A DNA stretch of 64,000 nt from Xanthomonas phaseoli pv. phaseoli. Lineage in GTDB: Bacteria > Pseudomonadota > Gammaproteobacteria > Xanthomonadales > Xanthomonadaceae. The notes beneath the pieces were generated by a model, which searched no databases, was not told where the DNA came from, and worked only from the letters and a program-made list of their open reading frames with translations. The stretch is from positions 3,596,001 through 3,660,000 of the forward strand of contig CP094243.1 of NCBI GenBank assembly GCA_022749655.1, in the 5' to 3' direction. Positions 42,490 to 50,424 of this stretch are shown in pieces (position 1 is the first letter of the stretch; every line of letters starts with the position of its first letter). The position numbers and the translations under genes were made by a program.

Positions 42490-43272
42490 ATGTCCAATCA
42501 CGTCATTCTGATCGCCGATCACGCCAGCGTCCGGACGATTACGGTCAACCGGCCGGACAAACTGAACGCATTGAACCAGCAGACCATGCAGGCACTGGAT
42601 CGGGCGTTCCAGGACGCAGCCGCTGCTGACGATGTCCGTGCCGTCATCCTCACCGGCGCCGGCCCAAAGGCCTTCGTGGCGGGCGCGGATATCGCGGAAA
42701 TGAATGATCTGTCGGCGATTGAAGGCCGCGAATTCTCATTGCTGGGCCAGCAGCTGATGCGCCGGATCGAGCGCATGCCCAAGCCGGTGATCGCGATGAT
42801 CAATGGCTTTGCGCTGGGCGGCGGCCTGGAGCTGGCAATGGCGTGCCACCTGCGCATCGCCGCAGCAACCGCGCGCCTGGGGCAACCGGAAATCAATCTC
42901 GGCCTGATCCCCGGCTTTGGCGGCACCCAGCGCCTGCTGCGTCTGACCGGTCGCGCCGCAGCGTTGGAACTGTGCCTGCTCGGCCTGCCGATCGACGCAG
43001 CCCGCGCACTGCAGCTTGGCCTGGTCAATCGCGTGGTCGAAGCCGATGTGCTGCACGAAGAAACCCTGGCGCTTGCGCAACGCCTGGCAACTGCAGCGCC
43101 GCTGGCACTGCGCGGCATTCTCGATGCGGTGGTATTCGGCGGCGAATGCGCCATCGAAGAGGGCCTGCAGCTGGAAACCGCGCAATTTGCGTTGTTGTTC
43201 GCCACCGACGACATGCGCGAGGGCACGCGCGCATTTCTAGAAAAACGCCCCGCCCAGTTCCGCAATCGTTGA
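42490..43272 (+). CDS. Enoyl-CoA hydratase (crotonase family)
   Basis: The 260-aa protein adds water to trans-2-enoyl-CoA or a related acyl-CoA. Both catalytic glutamates are present: E114 (ALGGGLELAMACHLRIA) and E134 (LGQPEINLGLIPGFGGTQR). The oxyanion hole lies at FVAGADIAEM. The two-Glu pattern favours a true hydratase. The substrate is not known; it resembles short-chain and 3-hydroxybutyryl-type hydratases. A small gene and endonuclease III follow on the same strand. Confidence 0.93.
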   Translation: MSNHVILIADHASVRTITVNRPDKLNALNQQTMQALDRAFQDAAAADDVRAVILTGAGPKAFVAGADIAEMNDLSAIEGREFSLLGQQLMRRIERMPKPVIAMINGFALGGGLELAMACHLRIAAATARLGQPEINLGLIPGFGGTQRLLRLTGRAAALELCLLGLPIDAARALQLGLVNRVVEADVLHEETLALAQRLATAAPLALRGILDAVVFGGECAIEEGLQLETAQFALLFATDDMREGTRAFLEKRPAQFRNR

Positions 43273-43279
43273 TATCGCC

Positions 43280-43660
43280 ATGACGCTCGACCTCATTCCT
43301 GCATCGCGTCCGTTGCCGCTGCTGTTGTTCGATTGTGTGCAGGCCGACGATCTGGATCGTGCGCTGGCACTCGGCTTGATGGCGTATCTGCCCGACCCGC
43401 AGCACGATGCGCTGGACGCCAACTGCCCGCAGGTCTGCGCCACGTTGCTGAGTGCGCAACGCCGCTTACAAGACGCCTGGGCCGCGCGCGAACGCTATCG
43501 CGCGCGCGCGGCGCGCCTGCAACGCCGCGCCGCCGAACGCGATGCGCGCAGGGCTCCCGCCCCGGCAACCAGCCAACCGGCAACGCCCGCACTGCCGCCG
43601 CTGGCCGCTGCCATCCTGGCGCGCGCGAAGGCGAAGGCCGCTGGCGGAGCGCAGCCATGA
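43280..43660 (+). CDS. Hypothetical protein upstream of nth
   Basis: A 126-aa protein. Residues 1-60 are ordinary (LPLLLFDCVQADDLDRALAL; two Cys in NCPQVCATLL). From 65 to 100 it is strongly Arg/Ala-rich and helical (RYRARAARLQRRAAERDARR). A Pro/Ala-rich tail follows. No family recognised. Its stop overlaps the nth start (CCATGA), and it begins 7 bases after the hydratase gene, so the three genes form one unit. Confidence 0.72.
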   Translation: MTLDLIPASRPLPLLLFDCVQADDLDRALALGLMAYLPDPQHDALDANCPQVCATLLSAQRRLQDAWAARERYRARAARLQRRAAERDARRAPAPATSQPATPALPPLAAAILARAKAKAAGGAQP

Positions 43661-44367
43661 ACACCCCTCAGGCAACGGTACCGGCGCGTCGCGGCAGCAG
43701 CATGCGCAAGCCCGAAATACAGGAAATGTTCGAGCGCCTGCGCGAACTCAATCCGCACCCCACCACCGAGCTGGAATACACCGCTCCATTCGAGTTACTG
43801 ATCGCCGTGCTGCTGTCGGCGCAAGCCACCGATGTCGGCGTCAACAAGGCGACCCGCAAGCTATATCCGGTGGCCAACACCCCGCGCGACATTCTCGATC
43901 TCGGCGAGGAGGGCCTGAAGCGGTACATCTCCACCATCGGCTTGTTCAACGCCAAGGCCAAGAACGTCATCGCCACCTGCCGCATCCTGCTGGAGCGCTA
44001 TGGCGGCGACGTGCCGCACGATCGCGCCGCGCTGGAAGCGCTGCCCGGCGTGGGCCGCAAGACCGCAAATGTGGTGCTCAACACCGCCTTCGGCGAGCCC
44101 GCCATGGCCGTGGACACGCATATCTTTCGCGTTTCCAACCGCACCGGTCTTGCGCCAGGCAAGGACGTACGCGCCGTCGAAGACAAGCTGGTCAAGGTGA
44201 TTCCGGCCGAGTTCCTGCACGATGCGCATCACTGGTTGATCCTGCACGGACGCTACGTCTGCAAGGCACGCAAACCAGATTGCCCGGGCTGCGTCATCCA
44301 CGATCTGTGCCGCTACCGTGACAAGACGCCACCGACGCCTGAGCGGCAGACAAAAACCAAGGGCTGA
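43657..44367 (+). CDS. nth: Endonuclease III
   Basis: This DNA glycosylase/AP lyase removes oxidised pyrimidines. The 236-aa protein has the helix-hairpin-helix LPGVGRKTANVV with catalytic K135, catalytic D153 (VDTHIFR) and the [4Fe-4S] cysteines C202, C209, C212 and C218 (CKARKPDCPGCVIHDLC). ATG at 43657 overlaps the upstream stop. The internal ATG at residue 16 (MRKPEIQEMFERL) matches the usual E. coli N-terminus better and may be the true start. Confidence 0.95.
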   Translation: MNTPQATVPARRGSSMRKPEIQEMFERLRELNPHPTTELEYTAPFELLIAVLLSAQATDVGVNKATRKLYPVANTPRDILDLGEEGLKRYISTIGLFNAKAKNVIATCRILLERYGGDVPHDRAALEALPGVGRKTANVVLNTAFGEPAMAVDTHIFRVSNRTGLAPGKDVRAVEDKLVKVIPAEFLHDAHHWLILHGRYVCKARKPDCPGCVIHDLCRYRDKTPPTPERQTKTKG

Positions 44368-44443
44368 TGCAGCAGTAGCGCCGAAGTAACGACGCAACCG
44401 CGGCCCGGATCCACACGCAGCAAACGCAGCGCCACAAGCTTTT

Positions 44444-44478
44444 CGAATCTCGAATCTCGAATCTCGAATCTCGAATCC
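44444..44478. repeat. CGAATCT heptamer array, five units
   Basis: Five tandem units: CGAATCT four times, then CGAATCC. It lies between the convergent nth and sulP genes. It is the most regular of the four heptamer arrays in the window. Confidence 0.9.
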
Positions 44479-44580
44479 CGGCCCCAAAAAAATCGCGACC
44501 GGATGATGCGTCTTTCGGCGCCATGCATCACCCGATCACGATGGGGTCACCCGGCGCGAGCGCCGGGCGCTTACAACACG

Positions 44581-46149
44581 TTACGCAGCTTTCGCCTGCT
44601 CGACGCGCTGTTCCACCAGCACGCCATCCACCCTGGGCTGGCCTTCGACACGTCGATCCAGCTCCTTCCAGTCCACCACCAGTTCGCAGCCGCGCGAGGC
44701 CGCATTGCGGCTCCAGTCGCGCAACAACTCGATGCAGGCATGATCGACGTGGTGCAGCTTAGCCACATCCAGGTGCAGCGCAGTGTTCGGCGGCACACTT
44801 TCCAGCGTCCGCGCCATCGCAGGCACCTTCAGGAAAGTGGCCGAACCCTGCAGGGTCAAATGCATTTCGTCCTTCCTGTCGGCGTGCTCGCGCACTTCGA
44901 CCTTCAGACGCGAAGAATGCAATGCCAGGCGGAACAGCGACAGACCGAAGCCGATCAGCACGCCGGTCAGCAGGTCGGTGGCCACGATCGCGAAGGTGGT
45001 CGCCAGGTAGATCGCGGCCGTTCCGCGGCCATAGGTCGCCAGTTCCTTGACCTGCCCGATCTTGATCATCTTCACGCCCGTGTAGACCAGGATGCCGGCC
45101 AGGCACGCCACCGGCGTCATCCGCAACAGCCACGGCAACAGCATGGCGAATACCAGCAGCCAGCTGCCGTGCAGGATGGTCGATGCACGCGTTGCCGCCC
45201 CGGCCTGCACGTTGGCCGCACTGCGCACGATCACGCCGGTCATCGGCAATGCACCCAGGAAACCGCAGAGCATATTGCCCACGCCCTGTGCCGCCAGCTC
45301 ACGGTCGTACTGGGTCCGCGTGCCCTGATGCATGCGGTCCACCGCCGCCGCCGACAGCAAGGTTTCGGCGCTGGCGATGAAGGCGAAGGTCACTGCCGAG
45401 ACCAGCAAGGTGTGGTTGAACACGCCGAAGATGTCGGAAATGCTGGGGATGCTGATCGCAGAGAACAGGTTGGTCGGGACATCGACCTTGTTGACGTTCA
45501 AGCCCTGCAACTGCACGGTCGCAGTGACCGCCACCACCGCGATCAATGCACCCGGCAGAAAGCGCAGACGCTGCGGGCGCAGCTTGTCCCAGGCCAGGAT
45601 GATCCCGATCGTCGCCAGACCCACGAACAGCGCGTTCCGGCCGGCTCCTTCGCTGATGGCCTGCCACAGCACGCCAGGCAATGCAGCGAAGTTTTCCAGG
45701 CCGCGGGCATTGGGCGCGGCATCCATCAACACGTGCGCCTGCGAGGCGACGATCAGGATGCCGATGCCCGACAACATGCCGGCCACCACGGCCGGCGATG
45801 TCATCCGGAACCAGACGCCTGCGCGGCACAGACCGGCAATCAGCTGAATCGCGCCGGCCACCAAGATCACCGGCCCGAGCGCGACAGCGCCATGCTCCCG
45901 GACCAGTTCGAACACCAACACAGCCAGGCCGGCGGCCGGCCCGCTCACCTGCAGCGGGGAACCCGCCAGAAAGCCGACGACCAGACCACCAACGATGCCG
46001 GTGATCAGGCCTGCGGCGGGCGGCATGCCGGATGCGATCGCGATACCCATGCACAGCGGCAGCGCGACAAGAAAGACCACTACAGACGCCAATAAATCAC
46101 GCCCAAACAGTCCCTGACGGAAATATCCGCCGATACCTGATGTGTTCAT
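44581..46149 (-). CDS. SulP family anion transporter, probably bicarbonate
   Basis: A 522-aa SulP/SLC26 protein with 10-14 membrane helices (LLASVVVFLVALPLCMGIAI; LQVSGPAAGLAVLVFELV; VSAVTFAFIASAETLLSAAA) and a C-terminal STAS domain (about 415-510, LHLDVAKLHHVDHACIELL). Only 11 bases separate it from the upstream carbonic anhydrase gene. That pairing, seen widely in bacteria, points to bicarbonate transport like BicA/SLC26 homologues rather than sulfate uptake. The substrate is inferred from context. Confidence 0.88.
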   Translation of the reverse strand: MNTSGIGGYFRQGLFGRDLLASVVVFLVALPLCMGIAIASGMPPAAGLITGIVGGLVVGFLAGSPLQVSGPAAGLAVLVFELVREHGAVALGPVILVAGAIQLIAGLCRAGVWFRMTSPAVVAGMLSGIGILIVASQAHVLMDAAPNARGLENFAALPGVLWQAISEGAGRNALFVGLATIGIILAWDKLRPQRLRFLPGALIAVVAVTATVQLQGLNVNKVDVPTNLFSAISIPSISDIFGVFNHTLLVSAVTFAFIASAETLLSAAAVDRMHQGTRTQYDRELAAQGVGNMLCGFLGALPMTGVIVRSAANVQAGAATRASTILHGSWLLVFAMLLPWLLRMTPVACLAGILVYTGVKMIKIGQVKELATYGRGTAAIYLATTFAIVATDLLTGVLIGFGLSLFRLALHSSRLKVEVREHADRKDEMHLTLQGSATFLKVPAMARTLESVPPNTALHLDVAKLHHVDHACIELLRDWSRNAASRGCELVVDWKELDRRVEGQPRVDGVLVEQRVEQAKAA

Positions 46150-46160
46150 GGCAGGCTCCG

Positions 46161-46841
46161 TCAGGCGAGTTCAGCGCGCACGACTTGCTGCAGTCGCGGG
46201 CGTGGGGTGGCTTCGGGGGTGCTTTCGGCCAGCAGTGGCCGGAAGCCACCCTTCTCGGCATCGAAGGCGCGGATCTCCCCATGGGCGATATCGTAGATCC
46301 AGCCGTGGATGCGCAAGGTGCCTGCCGCCAGGCGTGCTGCCACCACCGGCTGCGTGCGCAGGTGGTCCAGCTGCGAGACCACGTTCTCCTCGGTCATGCA
46401 GCTCAGCGCCTCCTGGCTCTGCGGATCGTGCCCGTGATGCGCGGTGACATGGCGCGCCGCATCGGTGTGCTTGAGCCACGCTGCCACGGAGGGCACGTCT
46501 TCCAGCGACTCCGGCTTGAGCACGGCTTTCATCGCGCCGCAGTCGGTGTGACCGCAGATCACGATATGGCGCACGCCCAGCACTGCGATCGCGTATTCGA
46601 TCGCTGCCACCACGCCACTGACATGCTGCGAGTACGGCGGCACCACATTGCCGATGTTGCGGTAGACGAACAGCTCGCCTGGCTGCGCGGAGAAGATCAG
46701 CTCCGGCATGACGCGTGAATCTGCGCAGGTGATGAACAGCGTATGCGGGCTCTGGCCGCCTGCCAGTTCCTGAAAGCGCGCACTCTGGCGCGGATACACT
46801 TCCTTACGGAAATGACGAAAACCTTCTAGCAAACTTTCCAT
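46161..46841 (-). CDS. Beta-class carbonic anhydrase in the sulP operon
   Basis: A 226-aa beta-carbonic anhydrase with C39, D41 and R43 (LFITCADSRVMPE) and H98/C101 (IVICGHTDCGAMKAVL). It is a different subtype from the one at 19949-20611. Starting at ATG 46839-46841 (MESLLEGFRHFRKEVYPRQS), preceded by AGGA, gives a normal N-terminus; the longer open frame upstream is unsupported. Coupled with the SulP gene it would supply or consume bicarbonate at the membrane. Confidence 0.94.
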   Translation of the reverse strand: MESLLEGFRHFRKEVYPRQSARFQELAGGQSPHTLFITCADSRVMPELIFSAQPGELFVYRNIGNVVPPYSQHVSGVVAAIEYAIAVLGVRHIVICGHTDCGAMKAVLKPESLEDVPSVAAWLKHTDAARHVTAHHGHDPQSQEALSCMTEENVVSQLDHLRTQPVVAARLAAGTLRIHGWIYDIAHGEIRAFDAEKGGFRPLLAESTPEATPRPRLQQVVRAELA

Positions 46842-46955
46842 GGGAGATTCCTCTAGGCAACGAATGGCCATCCGCGGCAAAACCGCGAATTGCAAAGACA
46901 AACAAATCAATTGGGAATCCGGCGCGGAACGCACCGGGTGCAGCGACAGCGTGGA

Positions 46956-47297
46956 TCAGCCAAGCAGTGCGTTTGGAGGGCGCAGCTGTGGGATCAGGTC
47001 GCGTTTTTGATTTGCCGGCGCGTGATGCGCGTGCCACGAGGGGGAATACCGCGCCAGCATCGGCCATGCTTGGGAGAGCAAGGGGATATCGTCTGCAGGC
47101 TGTGTGTCGACTTGGCTCTGTGCTTCGCCGTCGTCCTGCGGATCTTCTGCTGCATCGCGTTCTTCGCCAGCATCCACCATTACCGCCAGGCCGTCGCCCA
47201 CGAACGCATCATGCATGCGCGCGTGCGCGTTGGCTGCCGACCACGCGGAGAGCGCGAGCAGGCAGACCAACAGCATTTGGAGGAATCGAGGAAACAT
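46956..47297 (-). CDS. Small secreted protein upstream of the carbonic anhydrase gene
   Basis: A 113-aa protein with a clear signal peptide (MFPRFLQMLLVCLLALSAWS, cleavage likely after ANA at about 23). The mature part is acidic (DAGEERDAAEDPQDD) with histidines near the end (SWHAHHAPANQ). No family recognised. The gap to the carbonic anhydrase start is 114 bases; co-transcription with that gene and sulP is possible. It may bind a metal, judged only from its His residues. Confidence 0.65.
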   Translation of the reverse strand: MFPRFLQMLLVCLLALSAWSAANAHARMHDAFVGDGLAVMVDAGEERDAAEDPQDDGEAQSQVDTQPADDIPLLSQAWPMLARYSPSWHAHHAPANQKRDLIPQLRPPNALLG

Positions 47298-47613
47298 GGC
47301 CTCGAAGCTAACAATTTTGACGCCGCGTATGCAAGTGGTGCGCCGCACAAACCGACGCGTGTGTTCATGCTGACGTGGCTCCAGTTCAGGCCGTCAGCGG
47401 GCCAGCCCGGATATTCAAGGTTTTGAGGTCGGCGCCGGGCGCTGTCATAAACCGCCTCCGTTCAGCTTCTTGACACACAATGACATAGTTGAAACGCACG
47501 TAAACTATTGTCTTTATTGGCAAAAATCACGTATTACGTTTCTGTTGTTTTGTCACATTAACGCAACCTTCACACCCTAGCCTGCGCCCACTTTCTCAGG
47601 TCGCAAGGCATCT
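47298..47613. other. Intergenic region with the phosphate porin promoter
   Basis: This 316-base divergent region is AT-richer than its surroundings from about 47460 on. It contains a TTGACA at 47470-47475 and the Pho-box-like site at 47550-47567. No gene is supported. Confidence 0.55.
47550..47567 (+). promoter_or_regulatory. Pho-box-like site upstream of the porin gene
   Basis: TTGTCAC-ATTA-ACGCAAC has the 7-4-7 layout of PhoB sites (consensus CTGTCAT-N4-CTGTCAT). The first half fits well and the second weakly. It lies 46 bases upstream of the porin ATG, where PhoB would replace a -35 element. Confidence 0.45.
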
Positions 47614-48864
47614 ATGAAACTCGCTCCCACCCTGCTTGGTTCCGCGCTGCTGCTGGCCTTGGCCGCCCCCGCAGCACACGCCGAGATCGCCATCGATGTT
47701 ATCGGTGGTTCGGAAATCGCGCTGGAAGGCCTGGTCCAGGCCGACGGCAACTGGTTCCACAACGATGTGCAGGACCTCAACGGCCCGATCGGCGCCAATG
47801 GCGACAACTCCGAATTCAGCATCCGGCGCGCCGAGCTGGTCCTCAAGGGCAAGGGCCCGGGCAACTTCGAATGGGTCGCCGGCTATGACCCGAGCGTGCT
47901 GAAGGAAGTCACCATCCGTGGCACCACCATTCGCAGCACCGGCCGCTTTCTGGATAACAACATCAAGTACAAGTTCGGCGGCAACGCGAACAATTACCTG
48001 CAGATCGGCCAGTTCAAGCAGCCCAACAGCCTGGAAGAACTGTCCAGCACCAAGAACAACGACTTCGTCTCCAAGGCGTCGGTGACCAACACCTATGGCA
48101 TCTCGCGCCGGTTGGGCGTGGCCTACGGCATGGGCGACAACAACTGGAGCGTGACCGCCAGTGCATTCGGCCGCGAGCTCACCCGCAATCAGGCGCACGG
48201 CAACGGCTATGGCGCACGCGGCACCTGGGCGCCGATCAACGAGACCGGCAACGTGCTGCACTTCGGCCTCAGCTACCTGGCCTACGACACCGACGACGAC
48301 ACCTTGCGCCTGCGCGCACGCCCCGACGCGGACCTGACCACGGTCCGCCTGATCGACAGCGGCGCCATCACCAATGTGGACAACGTCGGCGTGGCCGGTG
48401 CCGAGGCGATGTGGATCACCGGGCCGTTCAAGCTGCAGAGCGAGTACTTCCAGGAAAACGCCAACCGTATCGGTGCCAATGCGCACGACTATAAGAGCGA
48501 CGGCTGGTACGTGAGCGGCGTCTGGAACCTCACCGGCGAAACCTGGGGCTACAAGGCTGGCGTGCCGACCACCCCGCTGCCCAACGAGCCGGCATCGGGC
48601 ATGTGGCAGCTGGCGGTGCGCTACGACACCCTGGACCTCAACGATGGCCACCTGGTCGCCAACGGCAATACCCCGTTCGTCGATGGCGTGCTGGGCGGCA
48701 AGATGAACATCTGGACGGTCGGCGCCAATTGGTACTGGCGCTCCAACTTCAAGCTGGCGCTCGACTACGCCAAGGTCGACAGCACGCGCTACAACAGCAC
48801 CACGCGCGGCCTGGTCGACGATAACCCGTCGATCATCGAAGCACGCGCGCAGTTCTACTGGTAA
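47614..48864 (+). CDS. oprP: Phosphate-selective porin (OprP/OprO family)
   Basis: A 416-aa outer-membrane protein. The signal peptide (1-22) ends ALAAPAAHA. The mature chain is a 16-strand porin of the OprP/OprO family: LEGLVQADGNWFHNDVQDL, EFSIRRAELVLKGKGPGN, LQIGQFKQPNSLEEL and a C-terminal strand EARAQFYW ending in the aromatic residue required for outer-membrane insertion. It takes up phosphate or polyphosphate. It heads the pst locus and probably responds to PhoB. Confidence 0.93.
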   Translation: MKLAPTLLGSALLLALAAPAAHAEIAIDVIGGSEIALEGLVQADGNWFHNDVQDLNGPIGANGDNSEFSIRRAELVLKGKGPGNFEWVAGYDPSVLKEVTIRGTTIRSTGRFLDNNIKYKFGGNANNYLQIGQFKQPNSLEELSSTKNNDFVSKASVTNTYGISRRLGVAYGMGDNNWSVTASAFGRELTRNQAHGNGYGARGTWAPINETGNVLHFGLSYLAYDTDDDTLRLRARPDADLTTVRLIDSGAITNVDNVGVAGAEAMWITGPFKLQSEYFQENANRIGANAHDYKSDGWYVSGVWNLTGETWGYKAGVPTTPLPNEPASGMWQLAVRYDTLDLNDGHLVANGNTPFVDGVLGGKMNIWTVGANWYWRSNFKLALDYAKVDSTRYNSTTRGLVDDNPSIIEARAQFYW

Positions 48865-48872
48865 GTGCGTCG

Positions 48873-48906
48873 CCACCACGTGCGCTCGGTCAAGCGCACG
48901 CGGTGG
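48873..48906 (+). terminator. Hairpin between the porin and pstS genes
   Basis: CCACCACGTGCGCT (48873-48886) pairs with AGCGCACGCGGTGG (48893-48906) with one A/C mismatch and a six-base loop. It lies just after the porin stop but lacks a T-run. It may be an RNA-stabilising or partial termination structure that lowers downstream expression. Confidence 0.45.
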
Positions 48907-49052
48907 CAGCCGCCACTTCCTGCCGGCTTGAACATCCGACGGCGCAACGCCGTCATCGGCCTGTCATTTCCCAGACACCGCATGGTCATGCCGTTGCCCT
49001 GCAATGGCACCACGGCGGGACGTCCTCATCCCTTCGCTACAGGAGCTGTTCC

Positions 49053-50072
49053 GTGATCCACTCCTTCAAGACCCGTCTGGCCGTCGGCGTCCTCGCCGCC
49101 TCGCTGGCACTGTGTGCCCAGGCTGCCGATGTCACTGGCGCCGGTGCGTCGTTCATCTACCCGGTGATGTCCAAGTGGTCGGCCGACTACAACGCCGCCA
49201 CCAAGAAGCAGGTCAACTACCAATCGATCGGTTCGGGCGGCGGTATCGCCCAGATCAAGGCGGCCAGCGTGGACTTCGGCTCGTCCGATGCCCCGCTCAA
49301 GCCGGAAGAACTGGCCGCTGCCGGCCTGGCGCAGTTTCCCTCGGTGATCGGCGGCGTGGTGCCGGTGGTCAACGTTCCGGGCGTCGCTGCCGGTACGCTC
49401 AAGCTGGACGGCAAGACCCTGGGCGACATCTTCCTGGGCAAGGTCAGCACCTGGAACGATCCGGCCATTGCCGCGCTGAACCCGGGCATGAAACTGCCGG
49501 ACGGCAAGATCACCGTGGTGCACCGCTCCGATGGTTCGGGCACCAGCTTCAACTTCACCAACTACCTGTCTAAGGTCAACCCGGACTGGAAGAGCAAGGT
49601 TGGCGAAGGGACTGCCGTGCAATGGCCGACCGGCATCGGCGGCAAGGGCAACGAGGGCGTGGCCGCCTACGTGAAGCAGATCAAGGGCGGCATCGGCTAC
49701 GTCGAGCTGTCGTACGCGCTGCAGAACAAGATGGCCTACACCGCAATGAAGAACGCGGCCGGCAAGTTCGTGCAGCCGTCGGATGAAACCTTCGCCGCCG
49801 CTGCCAACAGCGCCGACTGGGGCACAGCCAAGGACTTCTACCTGGTGATGACCAACGCGGCCGGCGATAACGCCTGGCCGATCACGGCGACCAATTTCAT
49901 TCTGGTGCAGAAAAAGCCGAAGAACCCGGCGGGCCTGAAGAACACGCTGGACTTCTTCCGCTGGGTCTACACCAAGGGCGATGCGCAGGCCAAGCAGTTG
50001 GACTACGTGCCGCTGCCGGACACGCTGGTGACCCAGATCGAGGCGTACTGGGCCAAGAATCTGCCGCACTAA
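49053..50072 (+). CDS. pstS: Phosphate ABC transporter substrate-binding protein PstS (first copy)
   Basis: Periplasmic phosphate-binding protein, 339 aa. The signal peptide (1-24) ends SLALCAQA. The mature protein begins ADVTGAGASFIYPVMSKWSA and has the phosphate-site motifs SGGGIAQIK, DFGSSDAPL and HRSDGSGTSFNFTNYL. The start is GTG at 49053 with AGGAG eight bases upstream; an upstream open frame gives no signal. It is closely related to the second PstS at 50425 (shared KPKNPA/DFFRW-type C-terminal region), a likely duplication. Confidence 0.95.
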   Translation: MIHSFKTRLAVGVLAASLALCAQAADVTGAGASFIYPVMSKWSADYNAATKKQVNYQSIGSGGGIAQIKAASVDFGSSDAPLKPEELAAAGLAQFPSVIGGVVPVVNVPGVAAGTLKLDGKTLGDIFLGKVSTWNDPAIAALNPGMKLPDGKITVVHRSDGSGTSFNFTNYLSKVNPDWKSKVGEGTAVQWPTGIGGKGNEGVAAYVKQIKGGIGYVELSYALQNKMAYTAMKNAAGKFVQPSDETFAAAANSADWGTAKDFYLVMTNAAGDNAWPITATNFILVQKKPKNPAGLKNTLDFFRWVYTKGDAQAKQLDYVPLPDTLVTQIEAYWAKNLPH

Positions 50073-50123
50073 GGACGCCGCAGGCCCCTGATATAGCGGC
50101 CAAGGTGGGGCAAGCCATGCTTT

Positions 50124-50146
50124 AAAACCGCATGGGCGGTTTTCTG
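50124..50146 (+). terminator. Terminator after the first pstS
   Basis: AAAACCGC (50124-50131) and GCGGTTTT (50136-50143) form an eight-base stem with an ATGG loop, the right arm ending in four T. It lies about 50 bases past the first pstS stop. Confidence 0.7.
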
Positions 50147-50270
50147 GTGCATGCCGGCGACCTGCATGGCCACCTGAAATGGCCACCAGGTGCCCTGCAC
50201 TAAGGCCCGGCGGCAAGCACGAAAACGCGTAAAGGAACGACGCCGTCTCTCTCCCCGGCGTCGGCCCCGG

Positions 50271-50322
50271 GACGCGGATCCCGGAGGGCGCCACGCCCTC
50301 CGCGGTCCGCGTCGTTTTTTTT
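50271..50322 (+). terminator. Strong Rho-independent terminator, possible end of a small RNA
   Basis: GACGCGGA and TCCGCGTC form an outer stem; CGGAGGGCG and CGCCCTCCG an inner stem with a CCA loop. Eight T follow (50315-50322). The first pstS already has a terminator at 50124-50146, so this one may end a separate short transcript starting between 50150 and 50250, or serve as a second stop. Confidence 0.8.
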
Positions 50323-50344
50323 GTGATGCATTGGCCAGAAGGCG

Positions 50345-50362
50345 CTGTCATGCAGGTGTAAC
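50345..50362 (+). promoter_or_regulatory. Pho box upstream of the second pstS
   Basis: CTGTCAT-GCAG-GTGTAAC matches the PhoB consensus CTGTCAT-N4-CTGTCAT perfectly in the first half and in 4 of 7 in the second. It lies 62 bases upstream of the ATG, followed at -10 distance by CATAGT (50376-50381). PhoB control of the pst operon is well established in Proteobacteria. Confidence 0.7.
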
Positions 50363-50424
50363 AAAAACATCATTTCATAGTGTGGTCTGCCGGAGACACC
50401 GGCCAATCCAGCCTCGGAGCTTCC

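Noticed and set aside
44444..44478. CRISPR array
   Set aside because: The units are seven bases and contiguous, with no spacers and no cas genes.
44550..44567. Palindrome CCCGGCGCGAGCGCCGGG as terminator of sulP
   Set aside because: The stem is perfect, but no T-run follows on the minus strand, so termination is unsupported.
47470..47506. TTGACA and TAAACT as a sigma-70 promoter
   Set aside because: The spacing is 25 bases, too far for a standard promoter; only the Pho-box-like site is listed.
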